Both the position numbers and the translations under genes were made by a program. A stretch of 64,000 nt of DNA from Agromyces sp. LHK192 (GTDB lineage Bacteria; Actinomycetota; Actinomycetes; Actinomycetales; Microbacteriaceae), in assembly GCF_004006235.1 (NCBI RefSeq), contig NZ_CP034753.1:2418001-2482000 (forward strand), written 5' to 3'. Numbering within the stretch: the stretch's first letter is position 1; every line of letters begins with the position of its first letter. The notes below the pieces were generated by a model. The model did no database searches and had not been told where the DNA came from. It was given only the letters and a program-made list of their open reading frames with translations. Of this stretch, positions 44,828-53,882 are shown one piece after another.

Positions 44828-46312
44828 TCAGAGCTCGGCGATGACCGTCTTCAGCTCGGTGTAGTCCTCGAGCCCGAACGAGCCGAGCTCCCGACCCCAG
44901 CCCGACTCCTTGTATCCGCCGCGAGGCAGCGTGACGTCGTCGGCGTGCCACGAGTTGAGCCACACGGTCCCGGCCCGCAGGCGTCCGCCGACCCGGTGCG
45001 CGGTGCCGATGTCGCGCGACCAGACGCCGGCGGCCAGGCCGTACCGGGTGTTGTTCGCGAGCGCGACGGCCTCCTCCTCGGTGTCGAACGGGACCGCGGT
45101 GACCACCGGGCCGAAGATCTCGTCCTGCTGGATCGACATCTGCTCGCTCACGTCGGTGAAGACCGTCGGCCGCACGAAGTAGCCGCGGTCGCCGACGCGG
45201 GCACCGCCCTCGACGACGGTCGCGCCGTCGGCGACGCCGGCCTCGAGGTATCCGGTGACCTTCGCGAACTGTTCGTCGGAGATGAGCGGGCCCATGTCGG
45301 TGCGCTCATCGAGGGCGCTGCCGACGCGGATGCCCCTGGCGATCTCGGCGATGCCGGCGACGACCTCGTCGAACACCCCCCGCTGCACGTAGAGCCTGGA
45401 GCCGTTCACGCAGCACTGCCCCTGGTTGAAGAAGGCGGCGTGCGCCGAACCGGGAATCGCCTTGGCGAGGTCCGCGTCGTCGAAGACGAGGTTCGGGGCC
45501 TTGCCGCCGAGTTCGAGCGACACCTTCTTGAGGTTCCCGGCCGCGGCGGCGGCGATCTTCTTGCCCACCTCGGTCGACCCGGTGAACGCCACCTTGTCGA
45601 CGTCGCGGTGGGCGACGAGGGCCGCGCCGGTGTCGCCGAAGCCGGGGAGCACGTTGACGACGCCCGCAGGCAGGCCGGCCTCGAGCAGCAGCTCGCCGAG
45701 GCGCAGGGCGCTCAGCGGCGTCTGCTCGGCGGGCTTGAGCACCACCGTGTTGCCGGCCGTGATCGCGGGGACGATCTTGAAGGCGGCCATGGTCAGCGGG
45801 AAGTTCCACGGCACGATCCCCGCGACGACGCCGATCGGTTCGCGCACCGTGTACGCGTGGAACTGCGCGGTGCGGCTGGAGAGCTGGATCGTCGTCCCCT
45901 CCATCTTGTTCGCCCAGCCGGCGAAGTAGCGGAAGAGCTCGGCAGCCGTCGCGACGTCGCCGTCGCGGGCTCCGACGAACGGCTTGCCGCCATCGAGCGC
46001 CTCGAGCTGGGCGAGTTCGTCGGCGTTCTCCTCGAGCAGGTCGGCGACCCTCCAGAGCAGGCGACCCCGCTCCCGCGGCGTGAACCGGCTCCATGCCGAT
46101 CCGTGCTCGAACGCCCGCCGCGCGGCGGCGACGGCCCGGTCCACGTCCTCCGTCCCGGCCCGCGCGACGTGGGCGAGCACGTCCTCGGTGGCCGGGTCGA
46201 CGGTCTCGAAGGTGCGGCCGTCGGCGGCGTCCCGCAGTTCGCCGTCGATGAGCAGGCGCCTCGGCGACGAGAGGAAGTCGGTGACGGTTCCGAGGATGGC
46301 CGTGTCGGTCAT
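44828..46312 (-). CDS. NAD(P)+-dependent aldehyde dehydrogenase
   Basis: A 494-residue aldehyde dehydrogenase of the betaine-aldehyde/phenylacetaldehyde type. Motifs are VPWNFPLTMAAFKIVPAI near 158, FTGSTEVGKKIAAAAA near 235, the general base Glu in SLELGGKAPN near 260 and the catalytic Cys in FFNQGQCCVNGSRLYV near 293. PRGGYKESGWGRELG closes the fold. ATG at 46312 has AAAGGA 6 bp upstream. It is the last gene of the kdu/ABC run, 71 bp after the permease, so it may oxidise an aldehyde from sugar acid breakdown. The substrate is not evident. Confidence 0.92.
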   Translation of the reverse strand: MTDTAILGTVTDFLSSPRRLLIDGELRDAADGRTFETVDPATEDVLAHVARAGTEDVDRAVAAARRAFEHGSAWSRFTPRERGRLLWRVADLLEENADELAQLEALDGGKPFVGARDGDVATAAELFRYFAGWANKMEGTTIQLSSRTAQFHAYTVREPIGVVAGIVPWNFPLTMAAFKIVPAITAGNTVVLKPAEQTPLSALRLGELLLEAGLPAGVVNVLPGFGDTGAALVAHRDVDKVAFTGSTEVGKKIAAAAAGNLKKVSLELGGKAPNLVFDDADLAKAIPGSAHAAFFNQGQCCVNGSRLYVQRGVFDEVVAGIAEIARGIRVGSALDERTDMGPLISDEQFAKVTGYLEAGVADGATVVEGGARVGDRGYFVRPTVFTDVSEQMSIQQDEIFGPVVTAVPFDTEEEAVALANNTRYGLAAGVWSRDIGTAHRVGGRLRAGTVWLNSWHADDVTLPRGGYKESGWGRELGSFGLEDYTELKTVIAEL

Positions 46313-46383
46313 GGTGGTCCTTTCAGGTGACGGGGGTCCGTCGGCGGTGATGGCCAGGGTCGGTGGGTGCGGTCGGGTGCCGG

Positions 46384-47385
46384 TCATTTCACGAACGGCA
46401 GCTTCGAGCGATCGATGGTCAGGGCCACGGCGGCGATCACGAGCACACCATAGAAGATCTGCTCGTACGACGGGTCGACGCCCGCGACCGACAGTCCGAC
46501 GCGCAGCACCGTGATGATGAGCACGCCGATGACCGTGCGGCCGATGCCGCCGAACCCGCCGGTGATCGCCGTTCCACCCACCACGATCGCGGCGACCACC
46601 GGCAGCAGGAGGGAGTCCGCGAGGCTCGGCGCCCCGCTGAACGTCCGGCCGACGAGCATGACGCCGGCGAACCCGGCGCACGCCCCCGACACGGTGAACG
46701 CCGCGATCTTCACCTGTGCGACGGGCGCGCCGGCGAGGAGGGCGGCGGGCTCGGAGCTGCCGATCGCGATCAGCCAGCGCCGGGCCGGGGTCAGGTGCAG
46801 CACGAGCGCGAACAGCGCGACGACGACGACCGCGATCACGACCGCGCTCGGGATGCGCGCGTCGGTCAGCCGCGTGAACGTCCAGTCGAGCGTCGTCCCG
46901 CTGACGCCGATCGTCGAGGCGCCGGATGCCACGAGCGCGATGCCCGACCACACGGCGAGCCCGCCGAGGGTGACGAGGAACGAGGGCACCTGGGCGACGA
47001 CGTGCACGGCACCCTGCAGCAACCCGGCCGCCGCGCCGACGAGCACGACCGCCGGCACCGCCCACCCGTCGAGGATGGGGATCCAGAGCGCCACGAGTAC
47101 CGACGACAGCGAGGCGAGCGCCGCGATCGAGAGGTCGATCCCGCCGCACAGGATCACGAGCATCGCCCCAGCGGCGAGGATCATGATCGGCACGGCGGAG
47201 TCGAGCGCGGTCCAGATGCTCGACGGCCGCAGGAAGTTCGGGTTCGCCACGCCGATCGCGACGACGAGCACCACGAGCACGACGATCGGCATGATCGTGA
47301 GCAGCATCCGTCGCCGCGACGCGCTGATGCGGCGCGGGACGTCGGCGACGACGGCCCAGGAGCCGGTCTTCTCGGATACGGACAT
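46384..47385 (-). CDS. Ribose-type ABC sugar permease (second permease)
   Basis: A 333-residue inner-membrane permease of the RbsC/XylH family (BPD_transp_2), with about ten hydrophobic helices. The family signatures include GAMLVILCGGIDLSIAALAS near 95 and the cytoplasmic coupling-helix region RRWLIAIGSSEPAALLAG near 205. A second block VVAAIVVGGTAITGGFGG lies near 270. The ATG overlaps the ATPase stop by 1 bp. With the permease at 48920-49942 it forms the channel served by one double ATPase. Confidence 0.92.
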   Translation of the reverse strand: MSVSEKTGSWAVVADVPRRISASRRRMLLTIMPIVVLVVLVVAIGVANPNFLRPSSIWTALDSAVPIMILAAGAMLVILCGGIDLSIAALASLSSVLVALWIPILDGWAVPAVVLVGAAAGLLQGAVHVVAQVPSFLVTLGGLAVWSGIALVASGASTIGVSGTTLDWTFTRLTDARIPSAVVIAVVVVALFALVLHLTPARRWLIAIGSSEPAALLAGAPVAQVKIAAFTVSGACAGFAGVMLVGRTFSGAPSLADSLLLPVVAAIVVGGTAITGGFGGIGRTVIGVLIITVLRVGLSVAGVDPSYEQIFYGVLVIAAVALTIDRSKLPFVK

Positions 47386-48923
47386 CAGATCATCTGCTCC
47401 AGGACGTCGACGGGTGCGGGCTTGCGCTCGGGCGGTGCGTCGAGCATGGCGCTCACGCGGCCGTCGCGCATGACGAGCACGCGGTGGCTCATCGCGATGA
47501 GCTCCTCGAGGCTGTCGGCCATCAGGATGACGGCGACGCCCGAGGCCGTCAGTTCGTGGATGAGCCGGTACACCTCGCTCTTCGCGCCGACGTCGAGCCC
47601 GCGGGTGGGGTGGTCGAGGATCAGCAGCCGCAGCGAGTCCGACACCATCCATCGGGCGAGGACCGCCTTCTGCTGGTTGCCGCCGGAGAGCGATCCGATC
47701 GGGGCGGATGCCCCGGGCGTCCGGATGTGCAGTCGCTCGATCCATTCCTCGGCGAGCGCCCGCTCCCTGCCGCGGCGGAGCACGGGCCCCGCGCAGACCT
47801 CGTCGAGGTGGGGCAGCGTGATGTTCTCGGCCACCGACATGGACGCGACCATGCCCTCGCGACGCCGTTCGGCCGGGACGAACCCGACGTCGGCGGCGAT
47901 CGCGGCGCGCGGCGATCGCAGGCGGGCGCGACGGCCGGACAGGGTGACCCGGCCGCTGCGGGCGGCGAGCGCCCCGAACAGCGCGCGGCACAGCTCCTCG
48001 CGGCCGGAGCCCTGCACGCCCGCGATGCCGAGCACCTCGCCGGCGTGGACGTCGAAGCCGACGTGGTCGCAGACGCCCTTGACGGTCAGGTCGTCGACGT
48101 GGAGCAGCACCTCCTCGCGCGGCGGGCGCTGGAACTCCTCGCCGTAGTGGCTGCCCTCGAGGTCGCGGCCGATCATGAGCCGGCGCAGCGTCTCCTCGTC
48201 GACCTCGCCGGGCGTGCATTCGGCGACCGTCTGCCCGTTGCGCAGGACGTAGACGCGGTCGGAGACGCGGAGCACCTCGTCGAGCCGGTGCGAGACGAAC
48301 ACGACGGATGCCCGGGCGCGGAGCCGCTCGATCTGCGCGAACAGCACCTCGGTCTCGTCGCGGTCGAGGACCGACGTCGGCTCGTCGAGCAGTACGACGG
48401 GTTCGTCGTTGGTGCGCTCCTCGGTCGCGAGGACCTTGGCGACCTCGACCATCTGCCGGTCGGCGAAGCTCAGCTCCTCGGTGATCGCCCTGGGCGAGAT
48501 CTTCGAGCCGATCTTGTCGAGCTGCGCCTGGGCGCGCCGGTTGAGCTCGCCCCAGCGGTACAGGCCGCCGACGACGGCGGGGCCCTCGGCGGCGAGCAGG
48601 ATGTTCTCGGCGACGGTGAGGTTCGGGATCAACGACTGCTCCTGGAACACCATGCCGATGCCGGCGGCGCCGGCCTGGGCGATGCCCCGCATGCGCACCG
48701 GCACGCCGCGCACCTCGATGGTGCCCTCGTCGGGCTGCACGAGGCCGATGAGGGTCTTCAGCAGGGTCGACTTGCCGGCGCCGTTCTCGCCGATGAGGCC
48801 GACGACCTCGTGCGGTCGCACCTCGAAGGTGACGCCGTCGAGCGCCGTCGTCTCGCCGAACGTCTTGCGCAGGTTGCGCACGGCGAGCGCGGGCGGGGCG
48901 GTGGGGTCCGTGGTCCCGGTCAT
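47385..48923 (-). CDS. Ribose-type ABC transporter double ATPase (RbsA-like)
   Basis: A 512-residue sugar ABC ATPase with two nucleotide-binding domains. Domain 1: Walker A GENGAGKSTLLKTLIG near 40, a signature reading ELSFADRQMVEVAK near 150, Walker B VVLLDEPTSVLD. Domain 2: a degenerate P-loop (GVQGSGREELCRALFG) near 305, signature LSGGNQQKAVLARWM near 415, and LLILDHPTRGLDVGAK in place of the usual DEPTRGID, so the catalytic Glu is His. The first domain is expected to hydrolyse ATP, and the second is degenerate as in RbsA. ATG overlaps the upstream permease stop by 4 bp. Confidence 0.93.
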   Translation of the reverse strand: MTGTTDPTAPPALAVRNLRKTFGETTALDGVTFEVRPHEVVGLIGENGAGKSTLLKTLIGLVQPDEGTIEVRGVPVRMRGIAQAGAAGIGMVFQEQSLIPNLTVAENILLAAEGPAVVGGLYRWGELNRRAQAQLDKIGSKISPRAITEELSFADRQMVEVAKVLATEERTNDEPVVLLDEPTSVLDRDETEVLFAQIERLRARASVVFVSHRLDEVLRVSDRVYVLRNGQTVAECTPGEVDEETLRRLMIGRDLEGSHYGEEFQRPPREEVLLHVDDLTVKGVCDHVGFDVHAGEVLGIAGVQGSGREELCRALFGALAARSGRVTLSGRRARLRSPRAAIAADVGFVPAERRREGMVASMSVAENITLPHLDEVCAGPVLRRGRERALAEEWIERLHIRTPGASAPIGSLSGGNQQKAVLARWMVSDSLRLLILDHPTRGLDVGAKSEVYRLIHELTASGVAVILMADSLEELIAMSHRVLVMRDGRVSAMLDAPPERKPAPVDVLEQMI

Positions 48924-49942
48924 TTCACCACCCGCAGTCGTTCGCGCAGCGGCCAGGCGGTGATGACCACCGCGACGACCACGATGAGGCCCTGCACGGC
49001 ACGCTGCACGTAGGGGCTCACGCCGATGAGGACGAGGCCGTTGGCGAGGACGGTCACGATGAGCACGCCGACCACGGACTGCAGCACGCCGCCGCGGCCG
49101 CCCGAGAGCAGGGTTCCGCCGACGACGGCCGCGGTGATCGCGGCGAAGTTCTGCCCGACGCCGGCCTGGACGATGCCGGATCCGAGCTGCACGGTCACCA
49201 TGACGCCGGCGAGTCCGTACGCCGCGCCGGCGAAGGTGAACGCGAGCGTCTTGTACCGGCGCACCGGCAGGCCCGACAGCACGGCGATCTCCTCCGCGCC
49301 GCCGATCGCTCGGGCATACCGGCCGAGCCGCGTGTAGCGCTGGATCAGGACGCCGACGACGACCACGGCGACCGCGACGAAGGTCAGCCGGGTGAGGCCG
49401 AGCCACTGGCCCGACGCCCATTCGGCGAGCTCCGGCGAGCGCAGCGTCGGTTGGACGCCGGCGAACAGCACGGTCGCGATGCCGATGCCGATCGCCGAGA
49501 CGCCGAGCGTCGTCATGAACGACGGGATCTTCAGGCCCGTCGAGAGCATGCCGCTCGCGAGGCCGAAGCAGGCCCCGAGTGCGACCGCGGCCACGACGCC
49601 GAGGAATCCGAGGTCGATGTCGTTCCGGTTGTTCGCGACGAGGAGCGCGACGCTCAGCGCCGCAGTGGCCATCACGCCCTCGATCGACAGGTCGATCGCG
49701 CCCATGAGGAGCACGAACGTGAGGCCGACCGCGATCACGGCGAACACCGCGGCGGAGTCGAGGACGTTGCGCAGGTTGCCCCAGGTGAGGAACTGCGGGC
49801 TGAGCACCGCGAACACGGCGCACAGCAGCACGAGTGCCCCGAGGGGACCGAAGTCGGCCAGGAGCGTGGCGCGACGGTGCGCGCGGGAGGCGGCCCGCCC
49901 GGTCTCAGGCGGCGCGTGCTCGAGCCGGGCGGGCGCCGACAT
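48920..49942 (-). CDS. Ribose-type ABC sugar permease (first permease)
   Basis: A 340-residue BPD_transp_2 permease. After a hydrophilic N-terminus (about 1-30) come helices beginning LGALVLLCAVFAVLSPQFLT, the family block VGLTFVLLMGAIDLSIEGVM near 75, and the coupling loop RYARAIGGAEEIAVLSGLPV near 215. ATG at 49942 overlaps the binding-protein stop by 1 bp; a start 14 codons upstream would lie in that gene. The order permease-ATPase-permease differs from the usual ATPase-permease-permease or ATPase-permease order. Confidence 0.92.
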   Translation of the reverse strand: MSAPARLEHAPPETGRAASRAHRRATLLADFGPLGALVLLCAVFAVLSPQFLTWGNLRNVLDSAAVFAVIAVGLTFVLLMGAIDLSIEGVMATAALSVALLVANNRNDIDLGFLGVVAAVALGACFGLASGMLSTGLKIPSFMTTLGVSAIGIGIATVLFAGVQPTLRSPELAEWASGQWLGLTRLTFVAVAVVVVGVLIQRYTRLGRYARAIGGAEEIAVLSGLPVRRYKTLAFTFAGAAYGLAGVMVTVQLGSGIVQAGVGQNFAAITAAVVGGTLLSGGRGGVLQSVVGVLIVTVLANGLVLIGVSPYVQRAVQGLIVVVAVVITAWPLRERLRVVK

Positions 49943-51039
49943 CAGTTGATCGGCCCGTCGACGCGGTCGAACAGGTTGCCGCACTCGAAGTCCTCGAGGT
50001 TCACCGAGGGCTCGAGGTTCTCCTCCGCGTTGTCGGCGGTGATGAGGGTCTGCTTCGCGTAGAAGGCGCGGTCCTCATCGCTGAGGTCGCCGACGGCGAG
50101 CTCGCCTGTGAGGGCGCAGTACCCCATGGCGAGGCCGATGCCGCCCTGCCAGGGTCCGTCGCTCGAGACCGTGGCGGTCATGTCGCCCGCGGCGATGGCC
50201 TCGACGGCCTCGGGCACGGCGTCGATGCCGACGACCTTGACCGTGCCCGCCTTGCCCGCCGCTTCGAGGGCCTGCAGCGCGCCGAGCGCCATGTCGTCGT
50301 TCGCCGCCCACACGCCGCCGATCGCGTCGCCGTGCTTGGTGAGCAGCGTCTTCGTGACGTTGAACGCCGTGGTGCGGTCGAAGTCGGCGGCCTGCTCGTC
50401 GAGCAGGGTGATGCCGGGGTTCTCGGCCAGCGCCTCCTCGAGCCCGGCGAACCGGTCCTTCGCAGCGCTCGTGTCGAGGATGCCCTGGAGGGCGATGATG
50501 CCGCCCTCGCCGCCCATCGCCTCGAACATGGTCTCGGCGATCTGCCGGCCCGAGTCGACGCCGTTGAACGTGATGTGCGAGATCCACGTGTCGTAGCCGT
50601 CCCACGGGTTCAGGTCGGCGGGCTTGTTCCAGTGGGTGACGAGGTAGGCGCCCGCGGCGTCGGCCTCCTTCACGATCGGCGTCGTGTCCGAGTCGCCGTT
50701 CGGGAGCACGTTCAGCACCATGCACTCGGCGTTGCCGGTGCTGAGCGCCTGGCGCAGCTGATCCTGCTGCTTCGGAGACTCGCCGTCGTAGGTGAGTCGC
50801 GTCTGCTCGAGGCCGACGGACTCGGCGAAGGCGTCGCCGCCGTCGAGCCACGCCTTCTCGTACGGGTTGGTCTCGTTGCGGACCTGCCCGATGAGCGTGA
50901 TGTCCTCGGGCGCGCACGCCCCGGCTGCGGCGTCGCCGCCGCCGGTGCCTTCGCTCGCGCAACCGGCGAGCGCGAGCACCGCGAGGCCGGCCGTCGCGAA
51001 CGCGACGATGCGCCCGCGATTCCTGGCTGTGGTGATCAT
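49942..51039 (-). CDS. Sugar-binding lipoprotein of the ABC transporter
   Basis: A 365-residue periplasmic-binding-protein family 4 (ribose/xylose-type) lipoprotein. The signal peptide ends in the lipobox LAVLALAGCAS, with lipidated Cys near residue 27. The mature domain opens with DITLIGQVRNETNPYEKAWL and contains GIIALQGILDTSAAKDRFAG near 180 and GVWAANDDMALGALQALEAAG near 245, the classic hinge and effector blocks. ATG at 51039 has AGGAG 6 bp upstream. It captures the sugar for the two downstream permeases. Coupling to kduI/kduD suggests a uronate-derived or oligosaccharide ligand, which is an inference. Confidence 0.92.
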   Translation of the reverse strand: MITTARNRGRIVAFATAGLAVLALAGCASEGTGGGDAAAGACAPEDITLIGQVRNETNPYEKAWLDGGDAFAESVGLEQTRLTYDGESPKQQDQLRQALSTGNAECMVLNVLPNGDSDTTPIVKEADAAGAYLVTHWNKPADLNPWDGYDTWISHITFNGVDSGRQIAETMFEAMGGEGGIIALQGILDTSAAKDRFAGLEEALAENPGITLLDEQAADFDRTTAFNVTKTLLTKHGDAIGGVWAANDDMALGALQALEAAGKAGTVKVVGIDAVPEAVEAIAAGDMTATVSSDGPWQGGIGLAMGYCALTGELAVGDLSDEDRAFYAKQTLITADNAEENLEPSVNLEDFECGNLFDRVDGPIN

Positions 51040-51124
51040 GTGATGCTCCTGTTCAGGTGTCAGGTGTGGTGGTGCATGAGGTGGTGGTGGTGCGTGGTGC
51101 GTGGTGGTGCAGTGGGTGGCCTGG

Positions 51125-51889
51125 TCAGCGGGACATCCACCCGCCGTCGACGACGAGCGTGTGTCCGGTGACGTAGTCGGATGCCGGTGCCGCGAGGAAG
51201 ACCGCCGCCCCGACGATGTCGGGCGGTCGGCCCCATCGGCCGGTGGGGATGCGCGCGAGGATCTCGGCCTCGCGGGCCGGGTCACTGCGGAGCGCCGCGG
51301 TGTTGTCGGTGGCGATGTAGCCGGGGGCGATCGCGTTGACCTGCACGCCGCGCGGGGCCCATTCGTTCGCGAGGGCGCGGGTGAGGCCGACGATGGCGTG
51401 CTTGCTGGCGGTGTAGCTCGCGACGTCCTTGCCGCCCTGGAACGAGAGGAGGCTGGCGATGTTGATGATCTTGCCGCGACCCCGGTCGAGCATGCCCGCG
51501 GCGACCCAGCGGCTGAGCAGCCTCGGCGCGTCGAGGTTGACGGTCATCACCTCGTCCCAGTCGGCGTCGGCGGCGTCGAGGAACGCGGCGCGCCGGATCA
51601 CGCCCGCGCAGTTGACGAGCACGTCGACGTCGGTCCGTTCGGCGAACTCGTCGATCGTGGTGCGGAGGCCGGCGAGATCCCCGAGGTCGGCGTCGACGAC
51701 GTCCACAGGGCGCCCGGCCGCGGCGATCTCGTCGGCCGTCGCCGCCGTCGAGCCGTTGCGGCCGAGGAGCACGAGGCCGGCTCCCGCGTCGGCGAGGCCG
51801 AGCGCAATGGCCCGGCCGATGCCGCGACCCGCGCCGGTGACGAGCGCCGTCCGGCCCTCGAGCGAGAACAGCGTGGCCGTCGCGGTCAC
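51125..51889 (-). CDS. kduD: KduD-like short-chain dehydrogenase
   Basis: A 254-residue SDR. It has the NAD(P) motif ALVTGAGRGIGRAIALGLA near residue 14, LVNCAGVIRRAAFLDA near 90, and catalytic Ser in NIASLLSFQGGKDVASYTASKHA near 140, where YTASK supplies Tyr and Lys. NWAPRGVQ-type and NAIAPGYIATDNTAALRSD segments match 2-dehydro-3-deoxy-D-gluconate 5-dehydrogenase (KduD) of pectin and glycosaminoglycan breakdown. GTG at 51889 overlaps kduI by 4 bp, and this pairing strengthens the call. Confidence 0.87.
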   Translation of the reverse strand: MTATATLFSLEGRTALVTGAGRGIGRAIALGLADAGAGLVLLGRNGSTAATADEIAAAGRPVDVVDADLGDLAGLRTTIDEFAERTDVDVLVNCAGVIRRAAFLDAADADWDEVMTVNLDAPRLLSRWVAAGMLDRGRGKIINIASLLSFQGGKDVASYTASKHAIVGLTRALANEWAPRGVQVNAIAPGYIATDNTAALRSDPAREAEILARIPTGRWGRPPDIVGAAVFLAAPASDYVTGHTLVVDGGWMSR

Positions 51890-52719
51890 CGGAGGTCCTC
51901 GACGGGCACGGGCGCGAGGTCGCCGTAGTCGCGGTTGTCGCCGGCCATCGCCCAGACGAAGGCGTAAGCCCCGGTGCCGACGCCGGTGTGGATCGACCAG
52001 CGCGGCGCGATGACGCCCTCCTCGTTGCGGACGACGAGGTGGCGGGTGTGTGCGGGCTCGCCCATCAGGTGGACGACGCGGGCGTCGTCGGCCAGGTCGA
52101 AGTAGAGGTAGATCTCGGTCCGGCGTTCGTGGAGGTGCGGCGGGTAGGTGTTCCACACCGATCCGGGGTGGATCACGGTGACGCCGAACTGCAGGACGCT
52201 CGAGGCGACGGGCCCTCCGCCCCAGACGTACCGGTGCAGGGCGCGGCGCCCCGCGCCGTCCTCAGAGCCGAGCTCGACGGGCTCGCTGTCGGCGAACGGG
52301 ATCCGGACCGTGGGGTGGGCGACCTCGGCGACGGCCGAGACGAGGGAGAAGCGGGCGCCGTCGCCGCGGAAGGCGAGAGCCGCTCCGCGCCCGGCGTACA
52401 GGCCGTCTCGATGCTCGAGGCGGTGCACGGCGCCGTCGACCAGGACCTCGCCGGCTTCGCCGAGGTTCACGATGCCGAACTCCCGGCGGGCGAGGCCGCC
52501 CTCGCCGAGTGCGGGGATCTCGCCGAGTCCGAGCTCGACGTCGCCGGTCGGCACGATGCCGGCGACGAGCATGCGATCCTCCGCGGTGTGCAGGGTTCGA
52601 ACTTCTCCCGAAGCGAACAGGTCGTCGATCAGGTAGGCGTCGCGCAGTTCCTGCGTCGTCGCGGCACGAGCCCCGGCCGGGCTCGTGCTGTGGCGGTCTC
52701 GGTTCACCGAAGGCTCCAT
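51886..52719 (-). CDS. kduI: 5-dehydro-4-deoxy-D-glucuronate isomerase (KduI)
   Basis: A 277-residue double-cupin enzyme that isomerises 4-deoxy-L-threo-5-hexosulose-uronate, released from unsaturated uronic acids, to the KduD substrate. Family blocks are LRDAYLIDDLFASGEVRTLH near 25, GIVNLGEAGEVLVDG near 83, and the metal-binding cupin FGVTVIHPGSVWNTYPPHLHERRTEIYLYF near 180. ATG at 52719 has AAGGATGAGG just upstream and is preferred over an ATG two codons earlier. It is the first gene of the operon, with a promoter at 52758-52786, and is divergent from the IclR regulator. Confidence 0.92.
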   Translation of the reverse strand: MEPSVNRDRHSTSPAGARAATTQELRDAYLIDDLFASGEVRTLHTAEDRMLVAGIVPTGDVELGLGEIPALGEGGLARREFGIVNLGEAGEVLVDGAVHRLEHRDGLYAGRGAALAFRGDGARFSLVSAVAEVAHPTVRIPFADSEPVELGSEDGAGRRALHRYVWGGGPVASSVLQFGVTVIHPGSVWNTYPPHLHERRTEIYLYFDLADDARVVHLMGEPAHTRHLVVRNEEGVIAPRWSIHTGVGTGAYAFVWAMAGDNRDYGDLAPVPVEDLR

Positions 52720-52757
52720 CCTCATCCTTGAACGATGTTCGCTAGCTTGTACGCCAG

Positions 52758-52786
52758 ACGGTAGGCTATGGTGAACGTCGAGTCAA
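52758..52786 (-). promoter_or_regulatory. Promoter of the kduI-kduD-ABC operon
   Basis: TTGACT (52786-52781) and TACCGT (52763-52758) are spaced 17 bp, a good match to the housekeeping consensus, about 40 bp upstream of the kduI ATG. Confidence 0.6.
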
Positions 52787-52793
52787 GTATGAG

Positions 52794-52809
52794 AATGCCG
52801 TTCGGCATT
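52794..52809. promoter_or_regulatory. Candidate IclR operator
   Basis: AATGCC-GTTC-GGCATT is an inverted repeat 8 bp upstream of the kduI -35 box and 18 bp before the IclR start codon. IclR regulators bind such palindromes between divergent genes. The assignment is from position only. Confidence 0.5.
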
Positions 52810-52827
52810 TCGAACAGGGAGTCAGCG

Positions 52828-53622
52828 ATGACCGAACCGATCTCCGCCGCAGACGAGCCCGACTTCGTGCCCGTGAAGTCGGCTGATCGAACCCTCGAGA
52901 TCCTCGAGAGCCTCGCGAGCGGCGCGGCGGGGCTGGGCGAGCTCGCGTCGCGGCTGCGCATCCCGAAGTCGAGCCTGCACAGCATCCTGCGCACGCTCGA
53001 GCACCGCGGCTGGGTCGAGGCCGACGCCTCGCGATCGACCTACCGCCTCGGCATGAGCGCGCTGCTCATCGGCTCCTCGTACGTCGACCAGGACCCGACG
53101 GTGCTGCGCACCTCCGAGGTGATGGACGCACTCGCCGCCGACACGGGCGAGACCGTGCACCTGGCCCGTCTCGAGTTCCCCGACGTCGTCTACATGGCCA
53201 AGCGCGAGTCGGTGCATCCGCTGCGCATGTTCTCCGCGATCGGCCGGCGCCTGCCCGCGCACGCGACCGCCCTCGGCAAGGTGACGCTTGCCGAACTGCC
53301 CGACGCCGCCGTGCGCAAGCTGGTGCCCGAGACCCTTCCGGCGTCGACCGCGCACACCATCACCTCGCGCGACGCACTCATCGACCACCTCGCACACGTG
53401 CGCGAGGTCGGCTACGCCGTCGACGCCGAGGAGGCCGGCATCGGCATGCGCTGCTTCGCCGTCGCGCTGCCGTTCCAGCATCCGTCGAAGGACGCCATCA
53501 GCTGCTCCGTGCCGCTCGCCCGCCTCGACGACGAGAAGGAACGCGCGATCATCGACCTGCTCTTCGAAGCCAGGGACCGACTCAGCCGCCAGTTCGGCGG
53601 CCGCCGCCTCACCGCGAGCTGA
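52828..53622 (+). CDS. IclR-family transcriptional regulator
   Basis: A 264-residue IclR regulator. The winged helix lies at about 15-75 (KSADRTLEILESLASGAAGLG, then RLRIPKSSLHSILRTLEHRGW). The effector-binding domain follows, with GETVHLARLEFPDVVYMAKRE near 110 and AEEAGIGMRCFAVALPFQHP near 200. ATG at 52828 is preceded by GGGAG; an in-frame start 20 codons upstream would overlap the palindrome. It is divergent from kduI and is the likely controller of the uronate operon (compare KdgR). Confidence 0.9.
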   Translation: MTEPISAADEPDFVPVKSADRTLEILESLASGAAGLGELASRLRIPKSSLHSILRTLEHRGWVEADASRSTYRLGMSALLIGSSYVDQDPTVLRTSEVMDALAADTGETVHLARLEFPDVVYMAKRESVHPLRMFSAIGRRLPAHATALGKVTLAELPDAAVRKLVPETLPASTAHTITSRDALIDHLAHVREVGYAVDAEEAGIGMRCFAVALPFQHPSKDAISCSVPLARLDDEKERAIIDLLFEARDRLSRQFGGRRLTAS

Positions 53623-53651
53623 GTCTTCGCACCGATACGAGAGGAACCCCC

Positions 53652-53882
53652 ATGCCCAACATCCGCGTCGAACTCCTGCCCGGCCGCACCGTCGACCAGC
53701 GCCGCGACTTCGCCGAGCAGGTGACGCAGGCCGCCGTCAGCGCGCTCGGCGCCCGGCAACAGGACGTGCGCATCATGTTCGAGGAGGTCAAGGCCGACTT
53801 CGTCGCGAACGGCGGCGTGCTCGCGAGCGAGGACGACTCGCGCGCCGGCGTCGTGTCGCGGTTCGGGGGCGCGGCGCAGTAG
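53652..53882 (+). CDS. 4-oxalocrotonate tautomerase-family protein
   Basis: A 76-residue tautomerase-superfamily protein. Pro2 after the start Met (MPNIRVELLPGRTVDQRRDF) is the catalytic N-terminal proline once Met is removed. The pattern VTQAAVSALGARQQDVRIMFEEVKADF matches the family core. AGAGGAACCCCC precedes the ATG. It follows the IclR gene by 29 bp and may be co-transcribed. The length is slightly more than the 62-residue minimal enzyme. The substrate is unknown. Confidence 0.85.
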   Translation: MPNIRVELLPGRTVDQRRDFAEQVTQAAVSALGARQQDVRIMFEEVKADFVANGGVLASEDDSRAGVVSRFGGAAQ

